Of a stretch of DNA of 64,000 bases, positions 16,337 to 25,245 are shown piece after piece (position 1 is the stretch's first letter; every line of letters starts with the position of its first letter). Origin of the DNA: Paraburkholderia phenoliruptrix (GTDB lineage: Bacteria; Pseudomonadota; Gammaproteobacteria; Burkholderiales; Burkholderiaceae); the NCBI RefSeq assembly GCF_019511605.1, contig NZ_JAEUAV010000029.1, forward strand, positions 1 through 64,000. The letters run 5' to 3'. The position numbers and the translations under genes were made by a program. The notes under the pieces were generated by a model. The model was not told where the DNA came from and did not search any database. It was given only the letters and a program-made list of their open reading frames with translations.

Positions 16337-17296
16337 ATGAAGTTCAAGCTTGCGGCCGCGGGGCTACGCTTGCTTGCGTCGCTGCCTGATTGGCTTGCTC
16401 ATGGCAGAGGCCGTGCTCGCCGGGCGTTGATCGCCCATTTGCCGCGTACCGCAATCGAACCGCTTGCCGTCGTCTCGTGGCGAATCCGCGCGCTTACCGA
16501 CGCACGTGTCCGCTGGGAAGGCACTTGCCGTTCCGATATTGGCCGCAACGTCCTGAAGCTGACGTTGCCCGACTCGAGTCGCGTGGCATCGGGCCGTTTT
16601 CGCGAGCATCTGATCGACCAGCGCATCTATTACGGGCGGCTCGCCAGAGGCAGCGAAGCATGGCCGGATTTGCAGGAGGTCGCCCGCGCGCTGGCCACAG
16701 AAATCACGCAGTTGCGTGTAGTAGAACCTGGGCGCCCCGTCATCGTGTCGCCGTTTCACTATGTGTCGCAGTACGCGAACATCTATGTGATCGACGAATT
16801 GCGGGAACTGCTCGGGCTGGAATCGCTCGCCGTCGTATCGGGCGTGCCGCGCGACCTGTATGGCGACGACCATGCGCTAATCCCCGGCGTGACCGTGCTG
16901 TACACCTATGGCGATGACGACCGCAATGGCCTCGGCCTGCGTCTCGCGCGAGCGTTAAAGCGCAGCGGCGTCGCCGTGCTGTTCGCCGACGTGCCGCCCT
17001 TCACGCTGCACCGTTATCCGATGGAAACGGTGAGCGTCTCGCTGTTCGGGCGCAACGCACGCATTCACAACGGTGTGTTCCGTCTTGGTGGCCAGTTCGA
17101 CGCGATCTTGCTGCCGTTCTATCTGCGTTACGAGCGGGGCCGCTTCAGTGCGCAGATCTTCGATCCGCTGCCGCTCGCCGCGGCCGGCGCGCCTCAACAG
17201 TTGGCGCGCTATATCGAAGCAGCAGTGACCGACAACTATGCAGACTGGCTCGTGGCAGGACACCCATCGATGTATTCGTTTGCACCCGCTCGCTAA
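16337..17296 (+). CDS. LpxL/HtrB-like acyltransferase-fold protein of the peptide cluster
   Basis: A 319-residue protein that resembles lipid A late acyltransferases (lysophospholipid acyltransferase superfamily). Segments that align by eye are RPVIVSPFHYVSQY, LARALKRSGVAVLFADVPPF, and VSLFGRNARIHNGVFRLGGQFDAILLPFYL. The superfamily catalytic HxxxxD/E appears here as H141-YVSQ-Y146, so the acidic partner is a Tyr. Either the chemistry is changed or the protein no longer acylates. Its place between the peptide and its exporter suggests a role in peptide modification, for example fatty acylation, or in immunity; this is inference. ATG 16337 is chosen over TTG 16289, which lies only 3 bases after the peptide stop. 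Confidence 0.65.
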   Translation: MKFKLAAAGLRLLASLPDWLAHGRGRARRALIAHLPRTAIEPLAVVSWRIRALTDARVRWEGTCRSDIGRNVLKLTLPDSSRVASGRFREHLIDQRIYYGRLARGSEAWPDLQEVARALATEITQLRVVEPGRPVIVSPFHYVSQYANIYVIDELRELLGLESLAVVSGVPRDLYGDDHALIPGVTVLYTYGDDDRNGLGLRLARALKRSGVAVLFADVPPFTLHRYPMETVSVSLFGRNARIHNGVFRLGGQFDAILLPFYLRYERGRFSAQIFDPLPLAAAGAPQQLARYIEAAVTDNYADWLVAGHPSMYSFAPAR

Positions 17297-17388
17297 AACC
17301 TTCCGCGTCCGCTGCGAAGGCCGGCGCGCCGCGTTTTCCGCTAGCGCTCACGCTCAAGCGCGGCTCGCTTGTCCGACCGCAACGACTT

Positions 17389-18582
17389 ATGCAACCTACT
17401 CATCTCCCGCAATTCAGGGACGTTTCCTGGCGCTGGCTCGCGTACGCGGCGTCCACGCTCGTTGTATGCGCGGTGGCCTTTGCGTTTGTCCACCAGGTCG
17501 AACTGAAGCAGGACGTGCGCGCGGAGATCGTCTCACCGTCCGAAATCAAAGTTCAGGGGCTCAGCGGGCTCGTCTCCGACATTTACGTGAATAGCGCGGC
17601 GCGGGTCGAGCAGGGCACGCCGCTGTTCCGGCTCGAACGCGATCTGTCGCTCGCGAGCGACGGGCGGCAGCGGCCTGCGTTCGACGAACACGCGCGCGAC
17701 GAGCAACTCCGCACCACTGAAGCACAGTACCTGCAGCGCAAGTCTGACCTGCTGGCGCAACTCGACGCCGCGCGGCTCGCGGCGCAGAGCCGTCGCGCGG
17801 AAATGGCGGCGCTGGACGAGCAGTCGAGCCAGAACCAGCAACTCGCCGCGGAGGCGCAACGCGCGCTCGCTCGCCTCGAGTCGGTATCGGACTACGTCAC
17901 TGCCGAGCGCATCGAGCAGGCAAGGGCGCTCGTGCATCAGGCGAAGGTGTCGGTCGCGCAGGGCAGCGCACGTCGTCAGCAATTGAATGCCGAACTCGGC
18001 GCCGCAATCGGCACGCAAACCAGCCTGGACGCGCAACTTGCCGAACTCGCCGCGCGTTACGCGCGGGACGTGCAAGACATCCACATGCGCTTCGAGCAGA
18101 TTCGTCAGGACGCCGTCATTTCCGCGCCGAAGGCGGGGGTCGTGACGTTCTCGGGCCTCGTCCCCGGCCGCACGCTGAGTCCGGATGACGTCGCGCTCGT
18201 CATCTCCACCGGCGAGCAGGGTCCGCTGCGTGCCGCGTTGCGCATTCCGTCGCGTCGGCGCGGCTTCGTGCGCGAAGGGCAGGTGGTGCGGCTCAAGCTC
18301 GACGCTTTTCCTTACGCGAAGTTCGGCAGCTATGCCGCCCGCATCGATTCCATTTCGCGTACCACCGTGCGCTCGGCCATGTCGCCGGCCGGCGCCTCTG
18401 AGGCGCGCGGCGCCGAAGGCGATTACATGGCCTGGGCCACGCTCGGCGACGGCCAGTTCAAATTCGAGCGCCAACGTTTCGACATTCTGCCGGGCATGAC
18501 GGCCACCGCGAGCATCGTGATCGAGCGCCGCACCATTGCCGAATGGGTGCTCGCGCCGCTTTTCCGCATGCTGCGAGGTTGA
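17389..18582 (+). CDS. HlyD-family membrane fusion protein of the peptide exporter
   Basis: Periplasmic adaptor of a type I secretion system, 397 residues. One N-terminal membrane helix spans about residues 15-33. It is followed by a first lipoyl half (IVSPSEIKVQGLSGLVSDIYV), a long alpha-helical hairpin of about residues 105-230 rich in Ala, Glu and Gln, and a second lipoyl half (DAVISAPKAGVVTFSGLVPG). A beta-barrel region then ends in ATASIVIERRTIAEWVLAPLF, the normal C-terminus of bacteriocin-type adaptors such as CvaA. It would link the ABC exporter to the outer membrane channel. The stop falls 2 bases before the exporter's ATG. Confidence 0.88.
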   Translation: MQPTHLPQFRDVSWRWLAYAASTLVVCAVAFAFVHQVELKQDVRAEIVSPSEIKVQGLSGLVSDIYVNSAARVEQGTPLFRLERDLSLASDGRQRPAFDEHARDEQLRTTEAQYLQRKSDLLAQLDAARLAAQSRRAEMAALDEQSSQNQQLAAEAQRALARLESVSDYVTAERIEQARALVHQAKVSVAQGSARRQQLNAELGAAIGTQTSLDAQLAELAARYARDVQDIHMRFEQIRQDAVISAPKAGVVTFSGLVPGRTLSPDDVALVISTGEQGPLRAALRIPSRRRGFVREGQVVRLKLDAFPYAKFGSYAARIDSISRTTVRSAMSPAGASEARGAEGDYMAWATLGDGQFKFERQRFDILPGMTATASIVIERRTIAEWVLAPLFRMLRG

Positions 18583-18584
18583 CG

Positions 18585-20687
18585 ATGCGCGTGATCTACC
18601 AGAACGAAGTCGCCGAGTGCGGCTATGCATGCCTCGCGATGGTCCTGACGCACCTGGGCCGCGCTATCGAGATTCGCGAATTGCAGGCGTTCAGGCCGAT
18701 TTCAGCGAACGGCCTCACGTTGATGGATCTGTACGATGTTGCCGCAGAATTCGGTCTGGCAGTAGAGGCTTACCGTTTCGACGCGGGCGACGTGCAGGAC
18801 ATCAAGCGCGGTTCGATCCTGCACTTCGGCGGCGCGCATTTCGTCGTGTTCGAAAAATGCGCGCGCGGCTACGTGCAGGTGATCGACCCGGCGAGCGGCC
18901 GGCGGCGCATTTCCATGGACACGTTCGTCGCGAATGTGTCCGGCTATCTGCTCGAGTGCGCGGCCACGCCCGACATGCCGCGCGTGCGCAGCAAGTCACG
19001 TGTGCCGCAGGCGCTCGCTCGCGTGCGCGCGCTCAATCCGCAACTCGCCGCGCAGATCGCCAAGGTCATGTTCGTCGCGCTCGGCAGTCAGTTTGCGATT
19101 CTCGCCATGCCCTACCTTGGCAACCTGTTGCTCGACGACGTGGTCGCCGCCGACAACCTCAATTTGCTGAACGTTCTCATGCTGACATTCGCCGGTATTT
19201 TCGTGACCGGCGCGTTGAGCCAATACGTGCAGAGTTACCTCGTCGAACTTCTGCATGGTCTGGTTCAGATCAGCATGACTCAAGGCATCGTCGCAAAGTT
19301 GCTGAGCAACCCGATTCCGTACTTCGAGAAGCGCCACGTCGGCGATCTGTTCGCGCGAGTGAAGGCGCAAGACGAAATCAGCGTCTTCTCGACACGCACG
19401 GCGATCTCGGCGGGCATTGACATCGTGGTCGGCACACTCGCGCTGGCACTGATGCTCGTGCAAAGCCGGCAACTCACGCTGATCGCGTTGCTGATTTTCG
19501 TGGTCTATGTCGCCGTGGCCTTTGCGCTGTTTGCACGCATGCGCGATACGCATGCGCTGGTGCTCGAAGAATCGGCGCGTTGCGACGACACGCTGATCGA
19601 AACGATTCGCGCCGCGTCGCTAATCAAGCTGTCGCAGGGCGAAACGCGGCGCACCGCGATCTTCATGACGAGATATCGCGCTTACATTGCGGCGCTCGTG
19701 CGCAGCAGTCGCCTCACCAGCGCGCGTGATGCGATTCTCAAGCTGATCGATTACGCCGACATGATCGCGGTGAGCTGGTTCGCCGCACGCCTGATGCTGG
19801 GCGGTCAGATCTCGGTTGGCGTGTTCTATTCGTTTCTGATCTACAAATCGTTGCTGTCCGAGCGTTTCGCTCGCGCCGTCAACGGGGCGTTCGAGTATTT
19901 CATGCTGAGCGTGCCGGTCGCGCGGGTGAGCGATATCGTCGATTGCGAAGCGGAGCGCTATACGCCGCTCGCCCATCTACATCAGGCCGTCGAGGTGCGC
20001 ACGTTCGAGCAGATCGAGATGCGCGGTGTCACCTTCCGCTATGGCGTCTCGGATCAGCCAGTGCTGGCCAACGCGAACCTCGTCATCCGCAGGGGCGACA
20101 AGATTGTGATCACCGGCGCGTCCGGCAGCGGCAAGTCGACGCTCTTCAAACTGCTCGCGGCAGCAGAGCCGCTGCAGGAAGGCGAGATTAAGTTAAACGG
20201 TGTCGCGTGGCCCAATCTCAGCGTCGACGAAATCCGGCGGCACGCCGTTCATATGCGGCAAGGCGACCTGATACTGCATGGCTCGATCGCTGACAACGTG
20301 TCGCTCTTCTCGGGCAATGCCGACGAAGCGCGAATTCACGCATTGCTCGAGGACGTCGGCCTGTTATCCGACGTGATGCGCCTGCCGATGCGCACGCGCA
20401 CCGTGATTAGCGACACGATTGCCAATATCTCCGCGGGCCAGCGGCAACGTCTGCTGCTCGCGCGCTTGTTGTATCAGCAGCGCGAACTGCTGCTGCTGGA
20501 CGAGCCGACTTCGAATCTCGATTCCGCTTCGGTGCGGCAGATTGTCGAGTTGCTGTTGCGTCTCGAGCGCACGGTGGTGGTGATTACGCATGACATGTCG
20601 CTCGCAGCGAAGTTCGACACGCGCTATCGCCTGGTCGACGGCCAACTGCTATGCGAGGCTCGGGAAGGAGTGGCGGTGGATGAGTAA
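18585..20687 (+). CDS. Peptidase-containing ABC transporter (C39) for double-glycine peptides
   Basis: Inner-membrane bacteriocin-type exporter of 700 residues that cuts the leader after Gly-Gly and pumps out the mature peptide. Residues 1-130 form the C39 peptidase with Cys12 in NEVAECGYACLAMV, His85 in GGAHFVVFEK and Asp101 in VIDPASGRR, a complete triad. Six membrane helices follow (about 155-440). The ATPase has Walker A GASGSGKST, an unusual signature ISAGQRQRL, Walker B LLLLDEPTSNLD and the switch His in VVITHD. An intact triad means the protein should process substrates such as the peptide at 16163. The start has GAGG ahead of it and the end overlaps the next gene by 8 bases. Confidence 0.93.
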   Translation: MRVIYQNEVAECGYACLAMVLTHLGRAIEIRELQAFRPISANGLTLMDLYDVAAEFGLAVEAYRFDAGDVQDIKRGSILHFGGAHFVVFEKCARGYVQVIDPASGRRRISMDTFVANVSGYLLECAATPDMPRVRSKSRVPQALARVRALNPQLAAQIAKVMFVALGSQFAILAMPYLGNLLLDDVVAADNLNLLNVLMLTFAGIFVTGALSQYVQSYLVELLHGLVQISMTQGIVAKLLSNPIPYFEKRHVGDLFARVKAQDEISVFSTRTAISAGIDIVVGTLALALMLVQSRQLTLIALLIFVVYVAVAFALFARMRDTHALVLEESARCDDTLIETIRAASLIKLSQGETRRTAIFMTRYRAYIAALVRSSRLTSARDAILKLIDYADMIAVSWFAARLMLGGQISVGVFYSFLIYKSLLSERFARAVNGAFEYFMLSVPVARVSDIVDCEAERYTPLAHLHQAVEVRTFEQIEMRGVTFRYGVSDQPVLANANLVIRRGDKIVITGASGSGKSTLFKLLAAAEPLQEGEIKLNGVAWPNLSVDEIRRHAVHMRQGDLILHGSIADNVSLFSGNADEARIHALLEDVGLLSDVMRLPMRTRTVISDTIANISAGQRQRLLLARLLYQQRELLLLDEPTSNLDSASVRQIVELLLRLERTVVVITHDMSLAAKFDTRYRLVDGQLLCEAREGVAVDE

Positions 20688-22245
20688 GCGTGCATGGGCG
20701 GGCGCAATCGTCGCGCTCGCGGGCGTGGGTTATGCGGGGGCCGCGGCCGCAGTCGATTTGCTCGCCGTCGTCGAACAGAGCATCGACCATGACGCCGATC
20801 TCGCTGCGTTCGGTGCGAGCGCGCGAGCGGTGCGCGAAGCTGTGCCGAAGGCGCGCGCGGCGCTTCTGCCGCAGGTGGTGGGCGGCTGGGGGCGCGCGTA
20901 CAACAATGTCGTTACCGAGAGCCTTCCGAACACCCATTACTGGCAAAGCGGATGGACCGTTCAGTTGACGCAGCCGGTGTTCGACTGGAGCCGATGGACT
21001 GCATACAAGCAGGCCGACTTTGTTCAGGCCCGAGGCGCCGTGGACTTGGCACGCGCGCGGCAAGCGGTCATTCTGCGATCCGTGCAGGCCTATTTCGACG
21101 AACTCGCAGCCGAAGACGAGCTGACGCGTGCCAACGACTATGCGGCCACGCTCGATCTGCACCTGGACGCGCTGCGCCGCAAGCGGGAGGCAGGCGAGGC
21201 GACGGTAATCGACGTGCGCGAAGCCGATGCGGCACGCCAACAGGCGCAAGCGCAACAACAGGACGCACGCGATGATTTGCAACTGAAACGGTTGGCGCTC
21301 GAGCATCTAACGGGGCAGCCTTTTGCGGGGCTCTCGCGGGTGTCGGATATGGCCCGCATGCCGACGCTCGATCCGCAGGACGTGGAAAGCTGGGCTTCAC
21401 AAGCGCAGGCCCATGACTACGACGTGCAATTGAAGCAGGTGGATAAGCGCATCGCCGAACTGGAGGTCGATAAGGCTCGCGCAGCGCGGCTGCCGGTCGT
21501 CAATCTGACGGCAAGCCATACGCCGGCGGGCGCTGCGTCGGGGTATCTGCGGCCGACTACCACGACCACGGCGATGCTGTCGGTCACCATTCCTATCTTC
21601 GAAGGCGGCGGGGCTGCCGCGACTATCGACGAAAAGCTCGCATTGCAGGATAAAGCGCAGGACGAACTGATCGCGGCAACGCGCGCCGCGGGCGCAAGCG
21701 CGCGCGATTACTGGTCGCGGTTTCGGGCCGCCGTCGCGCGGGTCGAAACGCTGTCGCGCCTCGTACGGGGTTCGCGCGCGGCACTGGATGCGACGAGGAT
21801 CGGCTACCGCGTGGGCAGTCGCACGAGCACGGACGTGCTGCGGGCATCGGACACATTTTTCGCGAATCGGCGCGATCAGATCCGCGCGCGCTATGCGACC
21901 GTGGTCGCACTGCTTCAACTGAAGGCGGTTGTGGCCAGTCTGGACATTGACGAGGTGGCGCGCGTGAACGAGCTATTGCTGAATGCGGATGGCGGCGGGG
22001 TGCTGGCTAATGCCAGGGTGGACCGTGGTGCGGTGAGTGGCGCGCAAGTGCGCCCTGCAGCGGCGGATGTTGGGGGAGCGGTAGCCGCGGCGGGCACCAT
22101 GACGCTGCTGCCCTCAGTGAGTGGCGCAAATCGGGAGCTGCCGGTTGCCGCAGGGAATGCGCAAATGCCGGCGGTGGTTTCCGGCGCGCAGGCGCCAAAG
22201 ATCGACGCTGATATTTTGCGGGCGCTGATGGCGATTCGGCGGTGA
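20680..22245 (+). CDS. TolC-family outer membrane efflux protein
   Basis: Outer membrane channel partner of the C39 exporter, 521 residues. MSKRAWAGAIVALAGVGYAGAAAA looks like a signal peptide. Two TolC repeats follow, the first with LLPQVVGGWGRAYNNVV and the second with VETLSRLVRGSRAALDATRIGYRVGSRTSTDVL, the usual helix of this family. The last 80 or so residues are an Ala/Gly/Val-rich tail beyond the channel domain. ATG 20680 has AAGGAG about 9 bases upstream and overlaps the end of the exporter gene, which shows one operon. A housekeeping TolC is not needed for this system if this copy is dedicated to it. Confidence 0.9.
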   Translation: MSKRAWAGAIVALAGVGYAGAAAAVDLLAVVEQSIDHDADLAAFGASARAVREAVPKARAALLPQVVGGWGRAYNNVVTESLPNTHYWQSGWTVQLTQPVFDWSRWTAYKQADFVQARGAVDLARARQAVILRSVQAYFDELAAEDELTRANDYAATLDLHLDALRRKREAGEATVIDVREADAARQQAQAQQQDARDDLQLKRLALEHLTGQPFAGLSRVSDMARMPTLDPQDVESWASQAQAHDYDVQLKQVDKRIAELEVDKARAARLPVVNLTASHTPAGAASGYLRPTTTTTAMLSVTIPIFEGGGAAATIDEKLALQDKAQDELIAATRAAGASARDYWSRFRAAVARVETLSRLVRGSRAALDATRIGYRVGSRTSTDVLRASDTFFANRRDQIRARYATVVALLQLKAVVASLDIDEVARVNELLLNADGGGVLANARVDRGAVSGAQVRPAAADVGGAVAAAGTMTLLPSVSGANRELPVAAGNAQMPAVVSGAQAPKIDADILRALMAIRR

Positions 22246-22356
22246 GCGGTGGCCCATGATTCGAGCGAACTTTTCATCAGGCGCTTGGCTTGCAAATCGA
22301 CGCGCGTGCGCTGCGCCAGTCTGCACCCTGCGCGCTGCGCCGGCAGTCCAAAATGG

Positions 22357-22392
22357 AAAAACCCCGCTCGGCCTGTACGCCGTCGGGGTTTT
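22357..22392. terminator. Bidirectional intrinsic terminator between tolC-like gene and tmRNA
   Basis: AAAACCCCG at 22358-22366 pairs with CGGGGTTTT at 22384-22392, with A and T tracts outside. It ends the plus-strand peptide-export operon and, on the other strand, lies just past the 3' end of tmRNA. Confidence 0.8.
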
Positions 22393-22434
22393 GTCTTGGC
22401 GCTGCCGGGGCAACGCCGTTTGCTGCAAGCTGTC

Positions 22435-22804
22435 TGGTGGAGGCGGCGGGAATCGAACCCGCGTCCAGAAGCACTCTACGACCAGTTCTACATGTTTAGT
22501 TCTGTCTTTTGATTTAACCGTAGCGACGCGGACGAACACGCTGCACTACGGCGATTCACTAGATTTTCGACCCGGACGTCGTGACTCCGTCAAGGCTTAA
22601 CTGACGTATATGACCTCTGTCGGTATTGCTACCGGTCTTGCGACACTAGCCCGTCAGTGAACTAGGCAGAGGACGGCGGCCCTTAGGCTGCCAGTGCGAA
22701 CGTATCGTCGTTTGCAGTTACGTTTTTCCCATTGATTAACGAGGTGACGGGTCCTCGACATGCCCTAGCCGCTTCGCAACCCCTGTCGAAACCAGGTCGC
22801 CCCC
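22435..22804 (-). ncRNA. ssrA: Transfer-messenger RNA (tmRNA, ssrA)
   Basis: A 370-base one-piece tmRNA. The 5' end reads GGGGGCGACCTGGTTTCGAC and the 3' end TTCGATTCCCGCCGCCTCCA plus CCA. The two ends pair as the acceptor stem (GGGGGCG with CGCCTCC). The T-loop GGTTCGATTCC is intact. The tag reading frame at 22683-22715 encodes ANDDTFALAA then TAA, with GCA as resume codon; the tag ends in the protease-recognised Ala-Leu-Ala-Ala. The RNA rescues stalled ribosomes with SmpB and marks the peptide for ClpXP. There is no sign of a prophage integrated at the 3' end. Confidence 0.97.
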
Positions 22805-22910
22805 GCGGTTCGTTGCTTGATAACTTCAAGCCAAAGTACATTTTACAATAATTTGACGGCCCTGTGTCGGCTCCCCGCCGGTCCCTGTGCGCCGGGTCTC
22901 GCGGCGAAAG

Positions 22911-22940
22911 AGTCCAAGTGAGCCCAAGGGAGCCCAAGGC
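22911..22940. repeat. Three 10-bp tandem repeats
   Basis: AGTCCAAGTG, AGCCCAAGGG and AGCCCAAGGC lie head to tail between tmRNA and the gph stop. No function is visible. Confidence 0.75.
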
Positions 22941-22951
22941 GTCGAAATGGC

Positions 22952-23665
22952 TTAGCCGATGTCGCGCAACAGCCGCTGCAGTTCGGCGGGCGAGTTCACG
23001 ACATGCTCCGCGTGCCATTGCGTTGGCGGAATATCATCGCCGCAGTAGCCGTAAGCAGCGGCCACCGTCTTCATGCCGGCGGCGAAGCCGGCCTGCACGT
23101 CGCGCAAATCGTCGCCGACGTAGACGATACGCTCGGGCGCCGTGTCGAGTGCGCGCGCCGCGTGCAACAACGGCGCGGGGTGAGGCTTCGAGTGAGGAGT
23201 CGTGTCGCCGCTGACCACGCAGCCCGCACGCTCTTCCAGACCGAGTTGCGCGATCAGCGGTTCCGTCAGCCGCGTGACCTTGTTGGTCACGATGCCCCAG
23301 CGCACACCGCGAGCGTCGAGTTCGTCGAGCAACTCGGGGATGCCCGGAAAGAGCGTAGTCTCGATGCAAAGGTCGGCTTCGTAATTGGCGAGGAACTCCT
23401 CGCGCATCGACGCAAATTCGTGGTCCTCGGGTCCGATGCCGAAGCCGCCGCCGATCAGCCCGCGGGCGCCGGCGGACGCCAGCGGGCGGAGCTTTTCGAG
23501 CGGCACCATCTCGAGTCCGCGATCGTGACGCATCTTGTTGACGGCGGCTGCCAGATCGGGCGCGGTGTCGGCAAGCGTGCCGTCCAAATCGAACAGCACG
23601 GCTTGGCAAAGACCGAGCGAATCTTCGTTGTCTTCGCGCTGGGGCAGGGGCGTGGGATCGCTCAT
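22952..23665 (-). CDS. gph: Phosphoglycolate phosphatase, HAD family
   Basis: Cytoplasmic HAD-type phosphatase of 237 residues that removes 2-phosphoglycolate formed during repair of oxidised DNA ends or by oxygenase side reactions. The HAD motifs are in place: nucleophile FDLDGTLADTAPDL (motif I), VTNK (motif II), the Lys in PHSKPHP (motif III) and VYVGDDLRDVQAG (motif IV). It is the last gene behind ubiG, with a gap of 28 bases, an arrangement common in Burkholderia. Related HAD phosphatases can act on other small phosphates, so the exact substrate rests on family and context. Confidence 0.88.
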   Translation of the reverse strand: MSDPTPLPQREDNEDSLGLCQAVLFDLDGTLADTAPDLAAAVNKMRHDRGLEMVPLEKLRPLASAGARGLIGGGFGIGPEDHEFASMREEFLANYEADLCIETTLFPGIPELLDELDARGVRWGIVTNKVTRLTEPLIAQLGLEERAGCVVSGDTTPHSKPHPAPLLHAARALDTAPERIVYVGDDLRDVQAGFAAGMKTVAAAYGYCGDDIPPTQWHAEHVVNSPAELQRLLRDIG

Positions 23666-23693
23666 TGATTCATTCTTGGCGGCGTTGGGCAGA

Positions 23694-24392
23694 TTATGCG
23701 TCGCGACGGCACGCGAGCATGTAATTCACGCTCGTGTCGTCGGAAAGCGCGAAGTGCTTGGAGAGCGGGTTATAAACGATACCCTTGATGTCCGCCGTAC
23801 GCAGGCCCGCGGCGCGCGCGAAGCCGGCCAGTTCGGAGGGGCGGATGAAACGCGCGTAGTCGTGCGTGCCCTTGGGCAGCATCCGCGCAATATATTCGGC
23901 GCCGATTACCGCGAACAGATAAGACTTGACGTTGCGGTTGAGCGTGGAAAAGAACACCCAGCCGCCCGGCTTGACGAGCGTCCTGCACGCCTCGACGATC
24001 GCCGACGGTTGCGGCACGTGCTCCAGCATTTCCATGCACGTGACGACGTCGTAGGTGCCGGGTTCCCGCGCGGCGAGCGCCTCCGCGGCGATCTCCTCGT
24101 AACTAACCGTTACACCACTTTCAAGGCTGTGAAGATCTGCGACGCCCAGCGCTTCGCTCGACAGGTCAATTCCTTTGACGTCCGCCCCGAGACCCGCCAT
24201 CGATTCCGACAAGATGCCGCCGCCGCAGCCGATATCCAGCACTCGTTTGCCGGCCAGATGGGCGTGCGCGTCGATCCAGTTCAGGCGCACCGGGTTCAGT
24301 TCGTGCAGCGGTTTGAATTCGGCGTTGGGGTCCCACCAGCGATGCGCGAGGTCGCTGAATTTCTGCAGTTCGTGGGGATCGGCGTTGGTCAT
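23694..24392 (-). CDS. ubiG: 3-demethylubiquinone-9 3-O-methyltransferase / 2-polyprenyl-6-hydroxyphenol methylase
   Basis: SAM-dependent O-methyltransferase that acts twice in ubiquinone synthesis; 232 residues, normal length. It begins with FSDLAHRWWDPNAEFKPLHELNPVRL, the UbiG-specific N-terminal segment. The SAM-binding glycine motif is VLDIGCGGGILSE, followed by KGIDLS. ATG 24392 is preceded by GAGG and gives the family start; the longer frame to 24620 runs through the ompA terminator. It is followed closely by gph on the same strand. Confidence 0.93.
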   Translation of the reverse strand: MTNADPHELQKFSDLAHRWWDPNAEFKPLHELNPVRLNWIDAHAHLAGKRVLDIGCGGGILSESMAGLGADVKGIDLSSEALGVADLHSLESGVTVSYEEIAAEALAAREPGTYDVVTCMEMLEHVPQPSAIVEACRTLVKPGGWVFFSTLNRNVKSYLFAVIGAEYIARMLPKGTHDYARFIRPSELAGFARAAGLRTADIKGIVYNPLSKHFALSDDTSVNYMLACRRDA

Positions 24393-24550
24393 GGCGAAGC
24401 TGCCTCGATGAGAGCGGTGAGCGGGCGCTCGAGGATAAACCCGGAGTATATAGGCGAGGGGCCGGGGCGGCAAAATGCCGCCGCCAGAATGGCCACGGCT
24501 GGGCGGGACTGGCAGCGCGGCCTGCGGAAAAGCGAAAGTGGCGCGGCAAT

Positions 24551-24577
24551 AAAAAAGCCCCGCCGAAGCGGGGCTTT
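24551..24577 (-). terminator. Intrinsic terminator of ompA
   Basis: On the minus strand AAAGCCCCGC and GCGGGGCTTT pair around a TTCG tetraloop, followed by a T run (24551-24556 on the plus strand are A). It lies 20 bases after the ompA stop. Confidence 0.9.
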
Positions 24578-24597
24578 CATACCACGTGTTTTGTGGC

Positions 24598-25245
24598 TTA
24601 CTGCTTCGAAGTACCGACAACTTCGACTTCCACGCGACGATCCGGTGCGAGGCAGGCGATGAGTTGCTTGCGGTTCTTCTGGTTGCAGCCGGTCGTGACC
24701 GGGTTGCGCTTGCCCTTGCCTTCCGTGTAGATACGGTTGGATTCGATGCCCTTGCTGACCAGATAAGCCTTCACAGCTTGAGCGCGACGCAGCGACAGAC
24801 GGTCGTTGTACTTGTCCGAACCGATGCGGTCCGTGTAACCCGTTGCCACGACGACTTCGAGGTTCAGGCCTTGAATCTTCGATGCCAGATCGTCCAGCTT
24901 TTCCTTGCCGGCCGGCTTCAGGATAGCCTTGTCGAAGTCGAACAGTGCGTCAGCCTGGTAGGTGATCTTCTGGCTGGTGATGGCCGGTGCCGGTGCGACC
25001 GGAGCCGGCGGCGTCGGAGCCTGGGCGACCAGTGCGCCGTCGCACTTGGCGTTAGCCGTTGCCGGCGTCCAGAATGCATCGCGCCAGCAAAGCTCGTTCG
25101 TGCCGTTCATCCACACGTATTCGCCAGTACCATTCACCCAGTTGTCATTGGTAGCTTGTCGCGACGCCGGCACCGACTGTGCCATGGCGGATGCAGCCAT
25201 AACCGCGGTAGCTGCAATGAACGCGAGCTTTGAAAGTTTATTCAT
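24598..25245 (-). CDS. ompA: OmpA family outer membrane protein
   Basis: Peptidoglycan-binding outer membrane protein of 215 residues. It has a signal peptide (MNKLSKLAFIAATAVMAASAMAQ), a short Trp-rich N-terminal part with a Cys pair, and a Pro/Ala linker (APTPPAPVAPAPA). The C-terminal OmpA domain is from about residue 93 and has TGYTDRIGSDKYNDRLSLRRA, whose Asp and Arg bind meso-diaminopimelate. There is no room for the eight-stranded barrel of E. coli OmpA, so this is the short type common in Burkholderia. GAGGAG precedes ATG 25245. A long 5' leader and strong terminator fit a highly expressed gene. Confidence 0.88.
   Translation of the reverse strand: MNKLSKLAFIAATAVMAASAMAQSVPASRQATNDNWVNGTGEYVWMNGTNELCWRDAFWTPATANAKCDGALVAQAPTPPAPVAPAPAITSQKITYQADALFDFDKAILKPAGKEKLDDLASKIQGLNLEVVVATGYTDRIGSDKYNDRLSLRRAQAVKAYLVSKGIESNRIYTEGKGKRNPVTTGCNQKNRKQLIACLAPDRRVEVEVVGTSKQ

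Noticed and set aside
22249..22600. Small open frames in the tmRNA region
   Set aside because: They run through the tmRNA and its terminator and have no coding features.
22435..22804. Prophage attachment site at the tmRNA 3' end
   Set aside because: The tmRNA end is intact, with no duplicated end and no integrase gene nearby.
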